Shown piece by piece: positions 31,003 through 39,183 of a stretch of 58,458 nt of DNA. The position numbers and the translations under genes are program-made. Origin of the DNA: Clostridia bacterium (GTDB lineage: Bacteria; Bacillota; Clostridia; Oscillospirales; CAG-272); contig JAFVSI010000028.1 in NCBI GenBank assembly GCA_017503865.1, forward strand, positions 1 to 58,458, given 5' to 3'. The notes below the pieces were generated by a model that saw only the letters and a list, made by a program, of their open reading frames with translations, was not told the DNA's origin and ran no database searches. Numbering within the stretch: the first letter of the stretch is position 1; each line of letters begins with the position of its first letter.

Positions 31003-32436
31003 ATGCTACTTTACAATTCACTAACAAGAAAAAGAGACGAATTTATACCGAACGAAGAGGGCAAGGTGTCGATGTACACCTGCGGCCCCACCGTATATCA
31101 CTACGCACACATAGGAAATCTTCGTTCTTACATTATGGAAGACGTGCTTGAAAAGCACCTTCGTTACCTCGGTTATGACGTCAAGCGTGTTATGAACATT
31201 ACCGACGTCGGTCACCTCACGAGTGACGCAGACGAGGGCGAGGACAAGATGCTAAAGGGTGCTAAGCGTGAGAAAAAGACGGTTATGGACATCGCAAGAT
31301 TCTATACCGACGCATTCTTTGCCGACTGCAAAAAGCTCAACATCAAGACTCCCGACGAGGTCGTTCCCGCAACGAGCTGCATTGATGAGTTTATCAAGGT
31401 AATCACCTCTCTTATCGAAAAGGGCTTTGCATACGAGGCAGGCGGAAATATTTATTTTGACACTTCAAAGCTCGAGGAATACTACGTTTTCAACGATTTC
31501 AAGGAAGAAGACCTTGCCGTCGGTGTCCGTGAGGGCGTTGAGGGTGACAACAACAAGAGAAATAAGGCAGACTTCGTGCTTTGGTTCACAAAGTCAAAGT
31601 TTGACGATCAGGAGCTCAAGTGGGAAAGCCCTTGGGGCGTCGGTTATCCCGGCTGGCACATCGAGTGCTCGTGTATCAGTATGAAAACTCTCGGTGAAAA
31701 GCTCGATATCCACTGCGGCGGCATAGATAACGCCTTCCCCCACCACACCAACGAAATTGCCCAAAGTGAGGCGTTTTTAGGTCATAAATGGTGCAATTAT
31801 TGGATGCACGTCCACCACCTGAACACCACCGGCGGAAAAATGAGCAAATCAAAGGGCGAGTTTTTGACAGTCTCGCTTCTCGAGGAAAAGGGCTACGATC
31901 CTCTCGTTTACCGCTTCTTCTGCCTCCAGTCACACTACAGAAAATCTCTCGTATTCTCTTACGAGAATCTCGATAATGCAACCGCCGCCTTCAATAAGCT
32001 CTTAGCAAAGGTAATTCCTCTTCACAAGGCAGAAAAGGGCGAGATAGATACGGCAACCTTTGATGCACTTAAGACAAAATTCCGTGAGGCACTTGACAAC
32101 GACCTCAACACCTCGCTCGCAGTTACTGCCCTCTACGACGTACTCAAGGCGAACACAACTCCCGCCACAAAGATAGCTCTTATCGACGATTTCGACAGAG
32201 TCCTCTCGCTTGACATCAATGCAAAGGCTCTTGCCGCTATCGAAAAAGAAAAGGCAGAGGCGGCAGAAAAGGCAAACGATCCCTTCATTATGAAGATAGA
32301 ATCGCTTATCGAGGAAAGAAAGAACGCCAAGAAGGAAAAGAACTACGCACGTGCCGATGAAATAAGAAACGAGCTTACCGCAATGGGCGTAACTCTTATA
32401 GATACCGCACAGGGCACACAGTATAAAATAGACTAA
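31003..32436 (+). CDS. cysS: Cysteine--tRNA ligase
   Basis: The 477-residue class I synthetase has the HIGN motif (YHYAHIGNLRSY, about 32-43), Zn ligands Cys27 and Cys in HIECSCISM with His in the HH of FPHHTNEIAQSE, and the KMSKSKGEFLTV signature. It charges tRNA-Cys with cysteine and completes the T-box(Cys) regulon here. Start has AAAAAGGA upstream. A 226-base repeat relic separates it from cysE; the absence of a terminator or clear promoter between them suggests read-through. Confidence 0.96.
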   Translation: MLLYNSLTRKRDEFIPNEEGKVSMYTCGPTVYHYAHIGNLRSYIMEDVLEKHLRYLGYDVKRVMNITDVGHLTSDADEGEDKMLKGAKREKKTVMDIARFYTDAFFADCKKLNIKTPDEVVPATSCIDEFIKVITSLIEKGFAYEAGGNIYFDTSKLEEYYVFNDFKEEDLAVGVREGVEGDNNKRNKADFVLWFTKSKFDDQELKWESPWGVGYPGWHIECSCISMKTLGEKLDIHCGGIDNAFPHHTNEIAQSEAFLGHKWCNYWMHVHHLNTTGGKMSKSKGEFLTVSLLEEKGYDPLVYRFFCLQSHYRKSLVFSYENLDNATAAFNKLLAKVIPLHKAEKGEIDTATFDALKTKFREALDNDLNTSLAVTALYDVLKANTTPATKIALIDDFDRVLSLDINAKALAAIEKEKAEAAEKANDPFIMKIESLIEERKNAKKEKNYARADEIRNELTAMGVTLIDTAQGTQYKID

Positions 32437-32466
32437 CCTTTTATATTACTTTCGAGACTCTCCCGA

Positions 32467-32514
32467 GGGAGAGCAGAGAACATCCCCCCAAAAAAATTCT
32501 GCTCTCCCTTTTTT
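32467..32514 (+). terminator. Terminator of cysS
   Basis: GGGAGAGCAGA / TCTGCTCTCCC hairpin followed by TTTTTT. Confidence 0.88.
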
Positions 32515-32530
32515 GCAAAGATTTCAAATT

Positions 32531-32652
32531 TTAATTTGTAGGGGTGTTAGTTTATGCGGGGGAGCCGCCTTTTTTAGAAAAATAGCTTCGTCACGACGAA
32601 GCCGTCTCCTCCCCCGCATAATACAACACTTGTACAAATACCAAGTTATCAA
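32531..32652. repeat. Short diverged copy of repeat family B
   Basis: TTTGTAGGGGTGTTAGTTTA start, one hairpin of TATGCGGGGGAG / CTCCCCCGCATA around a degenerate core, and the end motif ACAAATACCAAGTTA (32634-32648). The end overlaps the promoter of the next gene. Confidence 0.75.
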
Positions 32653-32659
32653 CTATAAT
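32630..32659 (+). promoter_or_regulatory. Promoter of the second SGNH pair
   Basis: TTGTAC, 18 bases, TATAAT, with the -35 element inside the end motif of the repeat. Confidence 0.55.
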
Positions 32660-32681
32660 ACATAGAAAAGGAATTTTGTAT

Positions 32682-33464
32682 ATGAAAAAGTTAAGTATAA
32701 TTCTTGCGCTTCTTCTTGTTGCCGCCCTCCTTTTCGGTGGCTGCACTTCACCTGCTGACGACACGCAGGGAACTGACAGCGAGGCACTCACGTCCGCTCC
32801 CGAAACCACCGAGCCCAAAGAAGAGGGGCCGAAGAATGTAATGATCTTCGGCGACTCCTATTCGACCTTTGAGGGCTACATACCTAAGACCTACAAGACG
32901 TGGTACTATGCCGCAGGCCGTGCGGAGACTGACGTAAAGCAGGTCAGCGACACTTGGTGGTATCCGCTTTGCAATGAGATGGGCTACAACCTCGTTATGA
33001 ATGACAGCTATTCGGGCTCGACCATAGGATATACGGGTTATAGCGGAGCCGACACCTCACAGTCAAGCTCGTTTATCCACCGCCTCGAGCTATACAAGAA
33101 TCAAAATTATTTTGAAAAGAACGATATTGACCTCATTTTCGTTTTTGGCGGCACAAACGATAGCTGGTGCGGCGCTCCCCTCGGGGAATACAAGACAGAG
33201 AACATCTCTAAGTCCGATTGCTATAATGTGCTTCCCGCCATCGTATATTTTCTCACCGAGCTTAAAGAGGCAGCTCCCAATGCCGAAATTGTCTTTATTA
33301 TAAACACCGACCTTAAGGCAGAGATAGGCGAGACCGTCAAAAAAGCGTCCGCCCACCTCGGTACAAGCTACGTTGAATTGACAAAATTCCAAAAACGCTC
33401 AAGCCACCCCACCGTTCTCGGTATGGCAAGTATCAAGGCACAAGTCAAAAGAGCTTTAGGCTGA
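32682..33464 (+). CDS. SGNH hydrolase lipoprotein, second family
   Basis: ATG at 32682 follows AAAAGGA. The 260-residue product has a lipoprotein leader ending LLFGGC (Cys about 21), a Thr/Glu/Pro linker and an SGNH domain of a different subfamily from 4672-7420: block I is FGDSYSTFEGYIP, the Asn-bearing block is FVFGGTNDSW and the His end is SSHPTVLGM. Subfamily members act on sugar esters; substrate unknown. It is followed by a leaderless paralogue. Confidence 0.82.
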   Translation: MKKLSIILALLLVAALLFGGCTSPADDTQGTDSEALTSAPETTEPKEEGPKNVMIFGDSYSTFEGYIPKTYKTWYYAAGRAETDVKQVSDTWWYPLCNEMGYNLVMNDSYSGSTIGYTGYSGADTSQSSSFIHRLELYKNQNYFEKNDIDLIFVFGGTNDSWCGAPLGEYKTENISKSDCYNVLPAIVYFLTELKEAAPNAEIVFIINTDLKAEIGETVKKASAHLGTSYVELTKFQKRSSHPTVLGMASIKAQVKRALG

Positions 33465-33493
33465 TTATAACAACTATATCAACAGGAATATTT

Positions 33494-34141
33494 ATGAAAA
33501 ATCTACTTATATTTGGCGACTCGTATTCAACCTTTAAGGGATACATACCCGAGGGGTACAGATTTTACTACTCACCAGAAGGACGCAAGGAAACAGATGT
33601 AACGAAAGTCGAGGAGACTTGGTGGTACCCGCTCCTTGACGAGCTTTCCTTAAATCTTGTCCTCAACGACAGCTTTTCGGGCTCGCCCCTTGCCTTTTGG
33701 GGCTGGGACGGGAAAGACTGCTCCAAAGACGAGTCCTTCATCTACCGCCTCGAAAAGTATATTGACGAGGGATTCTTTGAAAAAAACAAGATAGACACCG
33801 TCCTTGCCTTCGGTACGACAAACGACAGCTGGATAGGCACGGAGCTCGGCGAGATAAAATTCTCGGACTTTGAGCGTGACGATTTTTACCGTGTCTGCCC
33901 CGCAATATGCTATTTTGTGGGCAAGCTCAAACAAGTCGCCCCCTCTGCCGATGTTGTTTTCATTATGAACACAGGTCTGCACGAGGGAATTGTAGACGCC
34001 ATTCGAGCTTCTTGTGAGCATTTCGGTGTACACTTGATAGAACTTCACGATATAGACAAGCGTTCGGGACACCCCACAATACTCGGCATGAGCCAAATTC
34101 GAGAGCAAGTTAAGGCTTTTTTAGAAAAAAATGAGCATTAA
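33494..34141 (+). CDS. SGNH hydrolase, leaderless paralogue of the second family
   Basis: The 215-residue protein begins MKNLLIFGDSYSTFKGYIPE with the catalytic Ser already at about residue 10, so there is no signal peptide or room for one. FGTTNDSW and SGHPTILGM complete the catalytic set. It is cytosolic and clearly paralogous to 32682-33464. AGGAA before the ATG. Its stop codon overlaps the start of the next gene by 11 bases (ATGAGCATTAA), so they are co-translated. Confidence 0.83.
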   Translation: MKNLLIFGDSYSTFKGYIPEGYRFYYSPEGRKETDVTKVEETWWYPLLDELSLNLVLNDSFSGSPLAFWGWDGKDCSKDESFIYRLEKYIDEGFFEKNKIDTVLAFGTTNDSWIGTELGEIKFSDFERDDFYRVCPAICYFVGKLKQVAPSADVVFIMNTGLHEGIVDAIRASCEHFGVHLIELHDIDKRSGHPTILGMSQIREQVKAFLEKNEH

Positions 34142-34994
34142 ATCTTGGATAAATAAAAACACCCGCTCGCTCGAGGGTAAAAAAATTGCAGTAAGCGGAG
34201 CTACGGGCGGACTCGGTCGCGAGCTTTGCCTGCACGTCGCCTCGCTTGGCGGTGACCTCGTCCTTGTGGTCAGAAATATAAAAAAGAGCGAGGAACTCGC
34301 CTCGCTTATTGGGAAAAAATATCCGAATGTCTCGGTTTCGACCGTATCCGCCGATATGGAAGACACCGTCTCGGTGGAGCGTGCCGCCGATGAGCTTGTC
34401 GCACTTGATATTGATATGCTTTTTCTCAATGCGGGTGCGTACAGCATTCCGCGTCACAATACCGATGCGGGATATGACAACGTCTTTACCATAAATTTTC
34501 TCTCGCCCTATCTTCTTGCGAAAAAGCTCTTGCCGCACCTCAGAAAAAAAGGCGGCAGAATAATTGCCGTTGGCAGCATCGCACACCGATATTCTAAAAG
34601 CGACGCAAACGACGTCGACTTTTCGACAAGAAGGGCGTCAAATCTCGTATACGGCAACTCAAAGAGGTACCTTATGGCATCTCTCCCCGCACTTGCCGAG
34701 AAAGACGGAGAAGTTACGATAGTCCACCCCGGCATAACCTTTACGAATATTACGGCACACTATCCGAAGCTCATTTTTGCCGTCATCAAATATCCTATGA
34801 AGGTGATTTTTATGAGCCCGCGCCGTGCCGCCCTCTCGCTCCTTGCGGGTGCTTTTGTCGACTGCAAGGAAAACGAGTGGATAGGTCCAAGATTTTTTGA
34901 CATATGGGGCTTGCCTAAAAAGAAGAAATTTAAAATTCCCAAGAGTGAAGTTAGACATATGTGTGATGTTGCTGACAAGCTAAACGTAATATAA
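34131..34994 (+). CDS. Short-chain dehydrogenase/reductase (SDR) family protein
   Basis: The 287-residue protein has the SDR Rossmann motif VSGATGGLGRELCL (nucleotide binding), the NAG motif MLFLNAGAYS, a catalytic Ser (AVGSIAHRY) and YxxxK in LVYGNSKRYLMA. It overlaps the SGNH gene by 11 bases in an operon with the two SGNH hydrolases. Substrate is unknown. The extended SDR-like length (about 290) and the KKKKFKIPKSEV tail resemble retinol/light-dependent protochlorophyllide-type classical SDRs used for lipid or sugar substrates. Confidence 0.86.
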   Translation: MSIKSWINKNTRSLEGKKIAVSGATGGLGRELCLHVASLGGDLVLVVRNIKKSEELASLIGKKYPNVSVSTVSADMEDTVSVERAADELVALDIDMLFLNAGAYSIPRHNTDAGYDNVFTINFLSPYLLAKKLLPHLRKKGGRIIAVGSIAHRYSKSDANDVDFSTRRASNLVYGNSKRYLMASLPALAEKDGEVTIVHPGITFTNITAHYPKLIFAVIKYPMKVIFMSPRRAALSLLAGAFVDCKENEWIGPRFFDIWGLPKKKKFKIPKSEVRHMCDVADKLNVI

Positions 34995-35038
34995 AGTCAT
35001 ACCCGCCAAACCATGCGGAAAGCTTTATAGATATAATT

Positions 35039-35083
35039 AAAAAACCAAGAACCCAAATATTGGGTTCTTGGTTTTATTTTTTC
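35039..35083. terminator. Bidirectional terminator
   Basis: AAAACCAAGAACCCAA / TTGGGTTCTTGGTTTT between convergent genes. Confidence 0.9.
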
Positions 35084-35084
35084 C

Positions 35085-35807
35085 TCATTTTGCAGGTCTG
35101 AACACAAATAACAACTCCAGCTCCTCAAAACCGTTATAAATACATTTACACTCTATCTGAAGAACACCTTCCTTTATGTATGCCTTTGTTTCCTTACATT
35201 CGAGGTCTTCAATATCTTTAAAAACAGCTACATCAATATTGATGTTCTTTGAGTCATAGTCTCCGACAACAAAGGTTTTCTCTTCAACGTACGCTTCAAC
35301 AAGACTTTCGTCAATTCCCGTTTGATAGAACGAATCATCAAATTCATCAAATCCGCCGCTGTAATCACAAAAGATAGCCTTTCCATCCTTGAAGGTAATG
35401 AAATCTTTAAAATACTTCGCACACACTACCTCTTCTCCGCTATTCTTTAAAAGAGTTACGTTTCCGTCATCAAAATCAAGTGTACCAATATCTTTTCCGG
35501 TTTCATCCGTTACCGTTGGAGGAGTATAAATGGTGTCCTCGTAGCTATATACATTAGATACACTCTCTCCAACAGCTGTAATATACCTTTCGGGAATAGC
35601 CTTTTCCAACTTCATACTCTCATACATATATTTCGTGCCGACATTGCCTACGATAGAGAATTCGTAAAACTCCCATTTGCTGTTTTCAACGACCTCTTCT
35701 TTAGGTATAAAAGCCCCCTGTTCCGAAAAAAAAGTAAACACTTTAATTCCTACGATAGCGACTATGGGTATCAACAACAACAGTAAATAACTTTTGGATT
35801 TTTTCAT
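35085..35807 (-). CDS. Membrane-anchored extracytoplasmic protein, unknown
   Basis: The 240-residue protein has an N-terminal anchor (YLLLLLIPIVAIVGIKVF, about 7-24) and no lipobox. The rest is acidic with short beta strands and aromatic residues (SKWEFYEFSIVGNVGTKYMY). Three Cys appear late (VVCAKYF, FCDYSGG, IECKCIY). No family is recognised. It is AT-rich and monocistronic; GGAG precedes the ATG. Confidence 0.75.
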   Translation of the reverse strand: MKKSKSYLLLLLIPIVAIVGIKVFTFFSEQGAFIPKEEVVENSKWEFYEFSIVGNVGTKYMYESMKLEKAIPERYITAVGESVSNVYSYEDTIYTPPTVTDETGKDIGTLDFDDGNVTLLKNSGEEVVCAKYFKDFITFKDGKAIFCDYSGGFDEFDDSFYQTGIDESLVEAYVEEKTFVVGDYDSKNINIDVAVFKDIEDLECKETKAYIKEGVLQIECKCIYNGFEELELLFVFRPAK

Positions 35808-35896
35808 TTTTTCTCTCCTCCTATAATCCTAAAATATTATAAAACAATCTTACAACTGTCTTTGTGGTCAGTATAACACACAAAAAACCCGTTGTC

Positions 35897-35910
35897 AACC
35901 CAAAAGGGTT
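35897..35910. promoter_or_regulatory. Inverted repeat, candidate operator of the XRE regulator
   Basis: AACCC-AAAA-GGGTT, a perfect 5-bp inverted repeat just before the promoter of the small HTH gene. Confidence 0.4.
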
Positions 35911-35916
35911 AAGTTT

Positions 35917-35944
35917 TTGAACTCAAAATGGTTAGAATTATAGT
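35917..35944 (+). promoter_or_regulatory. Promoter of the XRE gene
   Basis: TTGAAC, 16 bases, TATAGT, next to the inverted repeat at 35897-35910. Confidence 0.5.
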
Positions 35945-35968
35945 AATAACTTTTGGGGGAACGATGAG

Positions 35969-36211
35969 TTGAATATAGGAGAGGCAACGAGACGCAGAAT
36001 AAAAGAGCTATGTATAGAACACCGAATAACTATAAACAAGCTTTCAACTATATCGGGAATAACACAATCAACGCTCAATAACATAATTAGCGGAAGAAAT
36101 AACAGTGCAACAATCTCGACAATAAAAAAGATATGTGACGGACTTGAAATATCTATACAGGACTTCTTCAACTCTAAATTGTTTGAAGATCTTGAACAGG
36201 AAATAAAATGA
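35969..36211 (+). CDS. XRE/Cro-family HTH transcriptional regulator
   Basis: A TTG start with GGGGG upstream gives 80 residues (an ATG five bases earlier runs into a stop). The protein is a single HTH_3 domain: KELCIEHRITINKLSTISGI, then TQSTLNNIISGRNNSATIST for the recognition helix region, and ICDGLEISIQDFFNS. Standalone HTH_3 proteins are typical repressors of small loci or prophage-like modules. The inverted repeat before its promoter suggests autoregulation. Target genes are unknown. Confidence 0.85.
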   Translation: MNIGEATRRRIKELCIEHRITINKLSTISGITQSTLNNIISGRNNSATISTIKKICDGLEISIQDFFNSKLFEDLEQEIK

Positions 36212-36221
36212 TGCTATAAAC

Positions 36222-36266
36222 TAAACCGCCCGACAGCAACAGTTACTGTCGGGCGGTTTTATTTTA
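36222..36266 (+). terminator. Terminator of the XRE gene
   Basis: AAACCGCCCGACAG / CTGTCGGGCGGTTT with a T-rich tail; also faces the convergent kinase gene. Confidence 0.88.
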
Positions 36267-36274
36267 TCAAAATA

Positions 36275-37348
36275 TCAGTCATTAACAATATCAAGAACTA
36301 TCTTGGTCATCTCGTCGATTTGTGCTTCCATCTCGCTTGCGAGCTTGAACTGTGTGCGGCAACGAACGAGGTTGTGTCCTGCATACTTTGTCGCAAAATA
36401 AGTGTCGCCCTCAAGATAGTCGGTGAGGAAACGCATTCCGCACTCGGCTGTCATCATAAAGGCACCCCAAGGCATAAGTCTTGCCTCGGCAGGTGTGATA
36501 GACTCCTTCACCGCACCGCAATATCCCTCGGCATATGCCTTGAAAAGAGATATATCAAAGTGAACGAGGTCAAGATTCTTCTCGTCCTCAGCGGCGGTAG
36601 ACGCACCGAAGCGGATAGAGTCACCGAAATCGTAAAGCATAGAGCCGGGCATAACGGTATCAAGGTCGATAATTGCTCTCGCCGCACCGCTTTCCTTGTC
36701 CATAAGGATATTGTTGAGCTTTGTGTCGTTGTGTGTAACGCGAAGCGGAACGTCGCCCACAGCCATAGCATCGGTAATCTTCGAGAACTTTTCCTTTCTT
36801 GAAAGAACGAACTCAATCTCCTCGCGGCACTCTGCGGCACGTCCGAGCTTGTCAGCCTCAAGTGCACGGCAGAAATTCTCAAAACGAACGGGCGTGTTAT
36901 GGAAGTTTGCGATTATATCGGCAAGCTGTGAGGCATCAAAGTCGGCAAGCTGCTGCTGAAATTCTCCAAAAGCCTTACCCGATGCCTTAAATATCGAAGC
37001 ATCGTCAACCTTGTCGTACGCTACCGTGTTCTCTATAAATGCGTAAACTCTAAAGGCTCCGTCGTCACATTTAAGATAGCTCTCGCCACCCTTTGTGAAA
37101 ATCACCTCGAGAGTCTCGATTCCCTTGCCCCTAAGATGCTCGGTAACAAGGCAAATATTTTTCATAAGAGCGTCGCTATCCTTGAAGATAGTCGTGTTCA
37201 TTTTCTGGAGTATGTAACGCTTCTTGTCTGTAACAAGAAGGAAGGTAGAATTTATATGTCCGTTTCCGTAGGGCTCGATGCTCTTAATTTCTCCGTCAAG
37301 CAAAAAGCTCTCGGCAATATGCAAATTCTTTATGGTGCAGTCTGTCAT
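36275..37348 (-). CDS. APH-fold sugar kinase, N-acetylhexosamine 1-kinase (NahK)-like
   Basis: The 357-residue length equals bifidobacterial NahK. Motifs: GNGHINSTFLLVTDKKRYIL (P-loop-like), ENTVAYDKV, the catalytic LRVTHNDTKLNNILMD (His-Asn-Asp catalytic loop) and the metal-binding IIDLDTVMPGSMLYDFGDS. NahK phosphorylates GlcNAc/GalNAc at C1 in the LNB/GNB salvage pathway. The match is good, but related aminoglycoside phosphotransferase-fold kinases act on other sugars. GGAG before the ATG. The DUF4091 hydrolase elsewhere in the window could supply its substrate, which is inference. Confidence 0.8.
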   Translation of the reverse strand: MTDCTIKNLHIAESFLLDGEIKSIEPYGNGHINSTFLLVTDKKRYILQKMNTTIFKDSDALMKNICLVTEHLRGKGIETLEVIFTKGGESYLKCDDGAFRVYAFIENTVAYDKVDDASIFKASGKAFGEFQQQLADFDASQLADIIANFHNTPVRFENFCRALEADKLGRAAECREEIEFVLSRKEKFSKITDAMAVGDVPLRVTHNDTKLNNILMDKESGAARAIIDLDTVMPGSMLYDFGDSIRFGASTAAEDEKNLDLVHFDISLFKAYAEGYCGAVKESITPAEARLMPWGAFMMTAECGMRFLTDYLEGDTYFATKYAGHNLVRCRTQFKLASEMEAQIDEMTKIVLDIVND

Positions 37349-37491
37349 TTTTTATCTCCTTTGAGAAAATATTTTCCTGTTCGGCCGCTATATTAAGTTG
37401 ATTGTAGCACAAAAATCGGGGGAAGTCAAGAGAGAACGAATTGAATTACGTGCGAAAAACCAAAAGACATCAACAACTAATATGTAAAACT

Positions 37492-38238
37492 TTACTTTTT
37501 AAATACAAAAAGATACTCGTGAGCAAGTAAAAGAAAATTGTATTTTACACTATTAGTTTTCCAATATCCTGTCGCTTTGCAATTATGTTGTTCTTTAATA
37601 ATAATTTCCTTCAATTTAAATCCAGCCAAACGAAACATTGTCATTGTTTCAAAAGCCAAAGGCTGCACCATTCCGTTTTTTCGGGTATCACCCATAAGGA
37701 CAGCACAATATTTATCTTTTTTTAAAACACGATAAGCCTCTTCTGCCACTTTGTGAATTTCTGGCAAGAACTCTTTAATACTCAAATGCGAGAGATCGTT
37801 TTTAATATCTTCGCTGTATTGAATAATATCGGCATAAGGTGGGTGGGTGCATATAAGGTCAATGCTTCCATCTTCAATAAAATCTAATTTTCGAGCATCA
37901 CCTTTATATAAATAAACCTCTCCGTTAGCTCCTTCGTGTTCAAAGTCTATTTTTTCTCTGCACCGAGCGAGAGCTACATCATTTACATCAACACCGATTA
38001 TATTACGGTTAAGTAATTTAGCTTCAACGAGAGTAGTACCACCGCCAGCAAATTGGTCAAGTACCAAATCACCCTCTTGCGAATATCTTAAAATAATATT
38101 TCGCGGAATATACGGAGACCAATTTCCACGCCATTTTGCATCGTGAGTTGCCCAATCACCACGTTTCGGAAAAGACCAATGAGATGTCATTTCCAATTCA
38201 AAATCTTCAGGCTCCCATTTTGTAATTATCTTTGCCAT
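37492..38238 (-). CDS. DNA methyltransferase (N4-cytosine/N6-adenine type)
   Basis: The 248-residue enzyme has a SAM motif VLDQFAGGGTTLVEA (about 57-72) followed by catalytic LICTHPPYADIIQYS (about 129-143). The order motif I then motif IV differs from the beta-class order in DpnA-type enzymes, and the catalytic tetrapeptide is HPPY instead of DPPY. It may be an accessory methylase of the adjacent DpnII-type system. The stop of the nuclease gene is one base upstream. Very AT-rich, like its two partners. Confidence 0.8.
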   Translation of the reverse strand: MAKIITKWEPEDFELEMTSHWSFPKRGDWATHDAKWRGNWSPYIPRNIILRYSQEGDLVLDQFAGGGTTLVEAKLLNRNIIGVDVNDVALARCREKIDFEHEGANGEVYLYKGDARKLDFIEDGSIDLICTHPPYADIIQYSEDIKNDLSHLSIKEFLPEIHKVAEEAYRVLKKDKYCAVLMGDTRKNGMVQPLAFETMTMFRLAGFKLKEIIIKEQHNCKATGYWKTNSVKYNFLLLAHEYLFVFKK

Positions 38239-38239
38239 A

Positions 38240-39169
38240 TTAGTCTTTAAATATATCGCCTATTATTTCGTCAAGAATACCGGTTTTGGTCATGTTGTAA
38301 TTCAAAAGGTAATTAATATACGTAAAACCTTTAGTCAACTGATTTGTTGTTCCTTTCCAACAATTTCCATCAGTAATTAGTATAAAATTGATATTATTCT
38401 CTCTTAAATTTGTTTGTCTATTTATGTAAGAATCTATAATTTCTTCGGGTTTTGAACCCCCACCATTGAAAAAATTAACCTCAACATTAACACACTTATT
38501 ATCTTTTAACAAAATAAAGTCTGCTTTTCTATTTGCTACATCATTAGAAATCATAAATCCTTTTTCTATTAAAATTTTAAATTGCTTTTGTGTAATTACC
38601 TCAACATTATGTTTTTGGCAAACTTCTCTAATAATTGGCTCGCACGCTAATTCAAAAGCGGTGCCACCTCTATTTTTTCTTCCGTTAGAGTCCAAACCAA
38701 CTAGTATTCCTGTTATATAATCAAGGGTACTTTTCTCAATTACATTTTGATAAAGATTTTTCAACCCCATTTGTTCAAAAAACAGTAAGAACTCTTTAAT
38801 CTGCTTGTCAGAAAAAGCGTTTTTTCCATTGAAGTTAAAGCATTGAAGATCTTCACTGTCAATAGCTGTACCGATTATTTTGAGTATATTTTTCTCTTTA
38901 CGCACATCGTTTCTCTCAACTTTTGACAAAGCAAACAAATACGGAAAAACTTCCACCACCGAAGGAATCTTTTTCAATAAATTAATGAATAAAGAATCAA
39001 AATTTGTCTTTTGACCAATCAAACAATCTAAAGAATGTATTTCTATAATATATTTTTCATGTTCTTTTGCATTATTCCAATTAACATAATAGTTAAATCC
39101 TCTATTTGTCTCAATCAATTGGCTTTCAAAAATATCAATTCTTTCGTTTATGCTTTTATTAATGTACAT
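38240..39169 (-). CDS. DpnII-family type II restriction endonuclease
   Basis: ATG at 39169 behind AAGGTG gives 309 residues. Family stretches include ILVGLDSNGRKNRGGTAFEL (core of DpnII/MboI-type enzymes), and the active-site region RKADFILLKDNKCVNVEVNF with a following NGGGSKPEEIIDSY, all typical of the DpnII family, which cleave before GATC. Exact specificity is inferred from the family and the adjacent Dam-like methylase. The gene lies between two methyltransferase genes with gaps of 1 and 14 bases, so all three form an operon. Confidence 0.85.
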   Translation of the reverse strand: MYINKSINERIDIFESQLIETNRGFNYYVNWNNAKEHEKYIIEIHSLDCLIGQKTNFDSLFINLLKKIPSVVEVFPYLFALSKVERNDVRKEKNILKIIGTAIDSEDLQCFNFNGKNAFSDKQIKEFLLFFEQMGLKNLYQNVIEKSTLDYITGILVGLDSNGRKNRGGTAFELACEPIIREVCQKHNVEVITQKQFKILIEKGFMISNDVANRKADFILLKDNKCVNVEVNFFNGGGSKPEEIIDSYINRQTNLRENNINFILITDGNCWKGTTNQLTKGFTYINYLLNYNMTKTGILDEIIGDIFKD

Positions 39170-39183
39170 AATCTTCACCTTTT

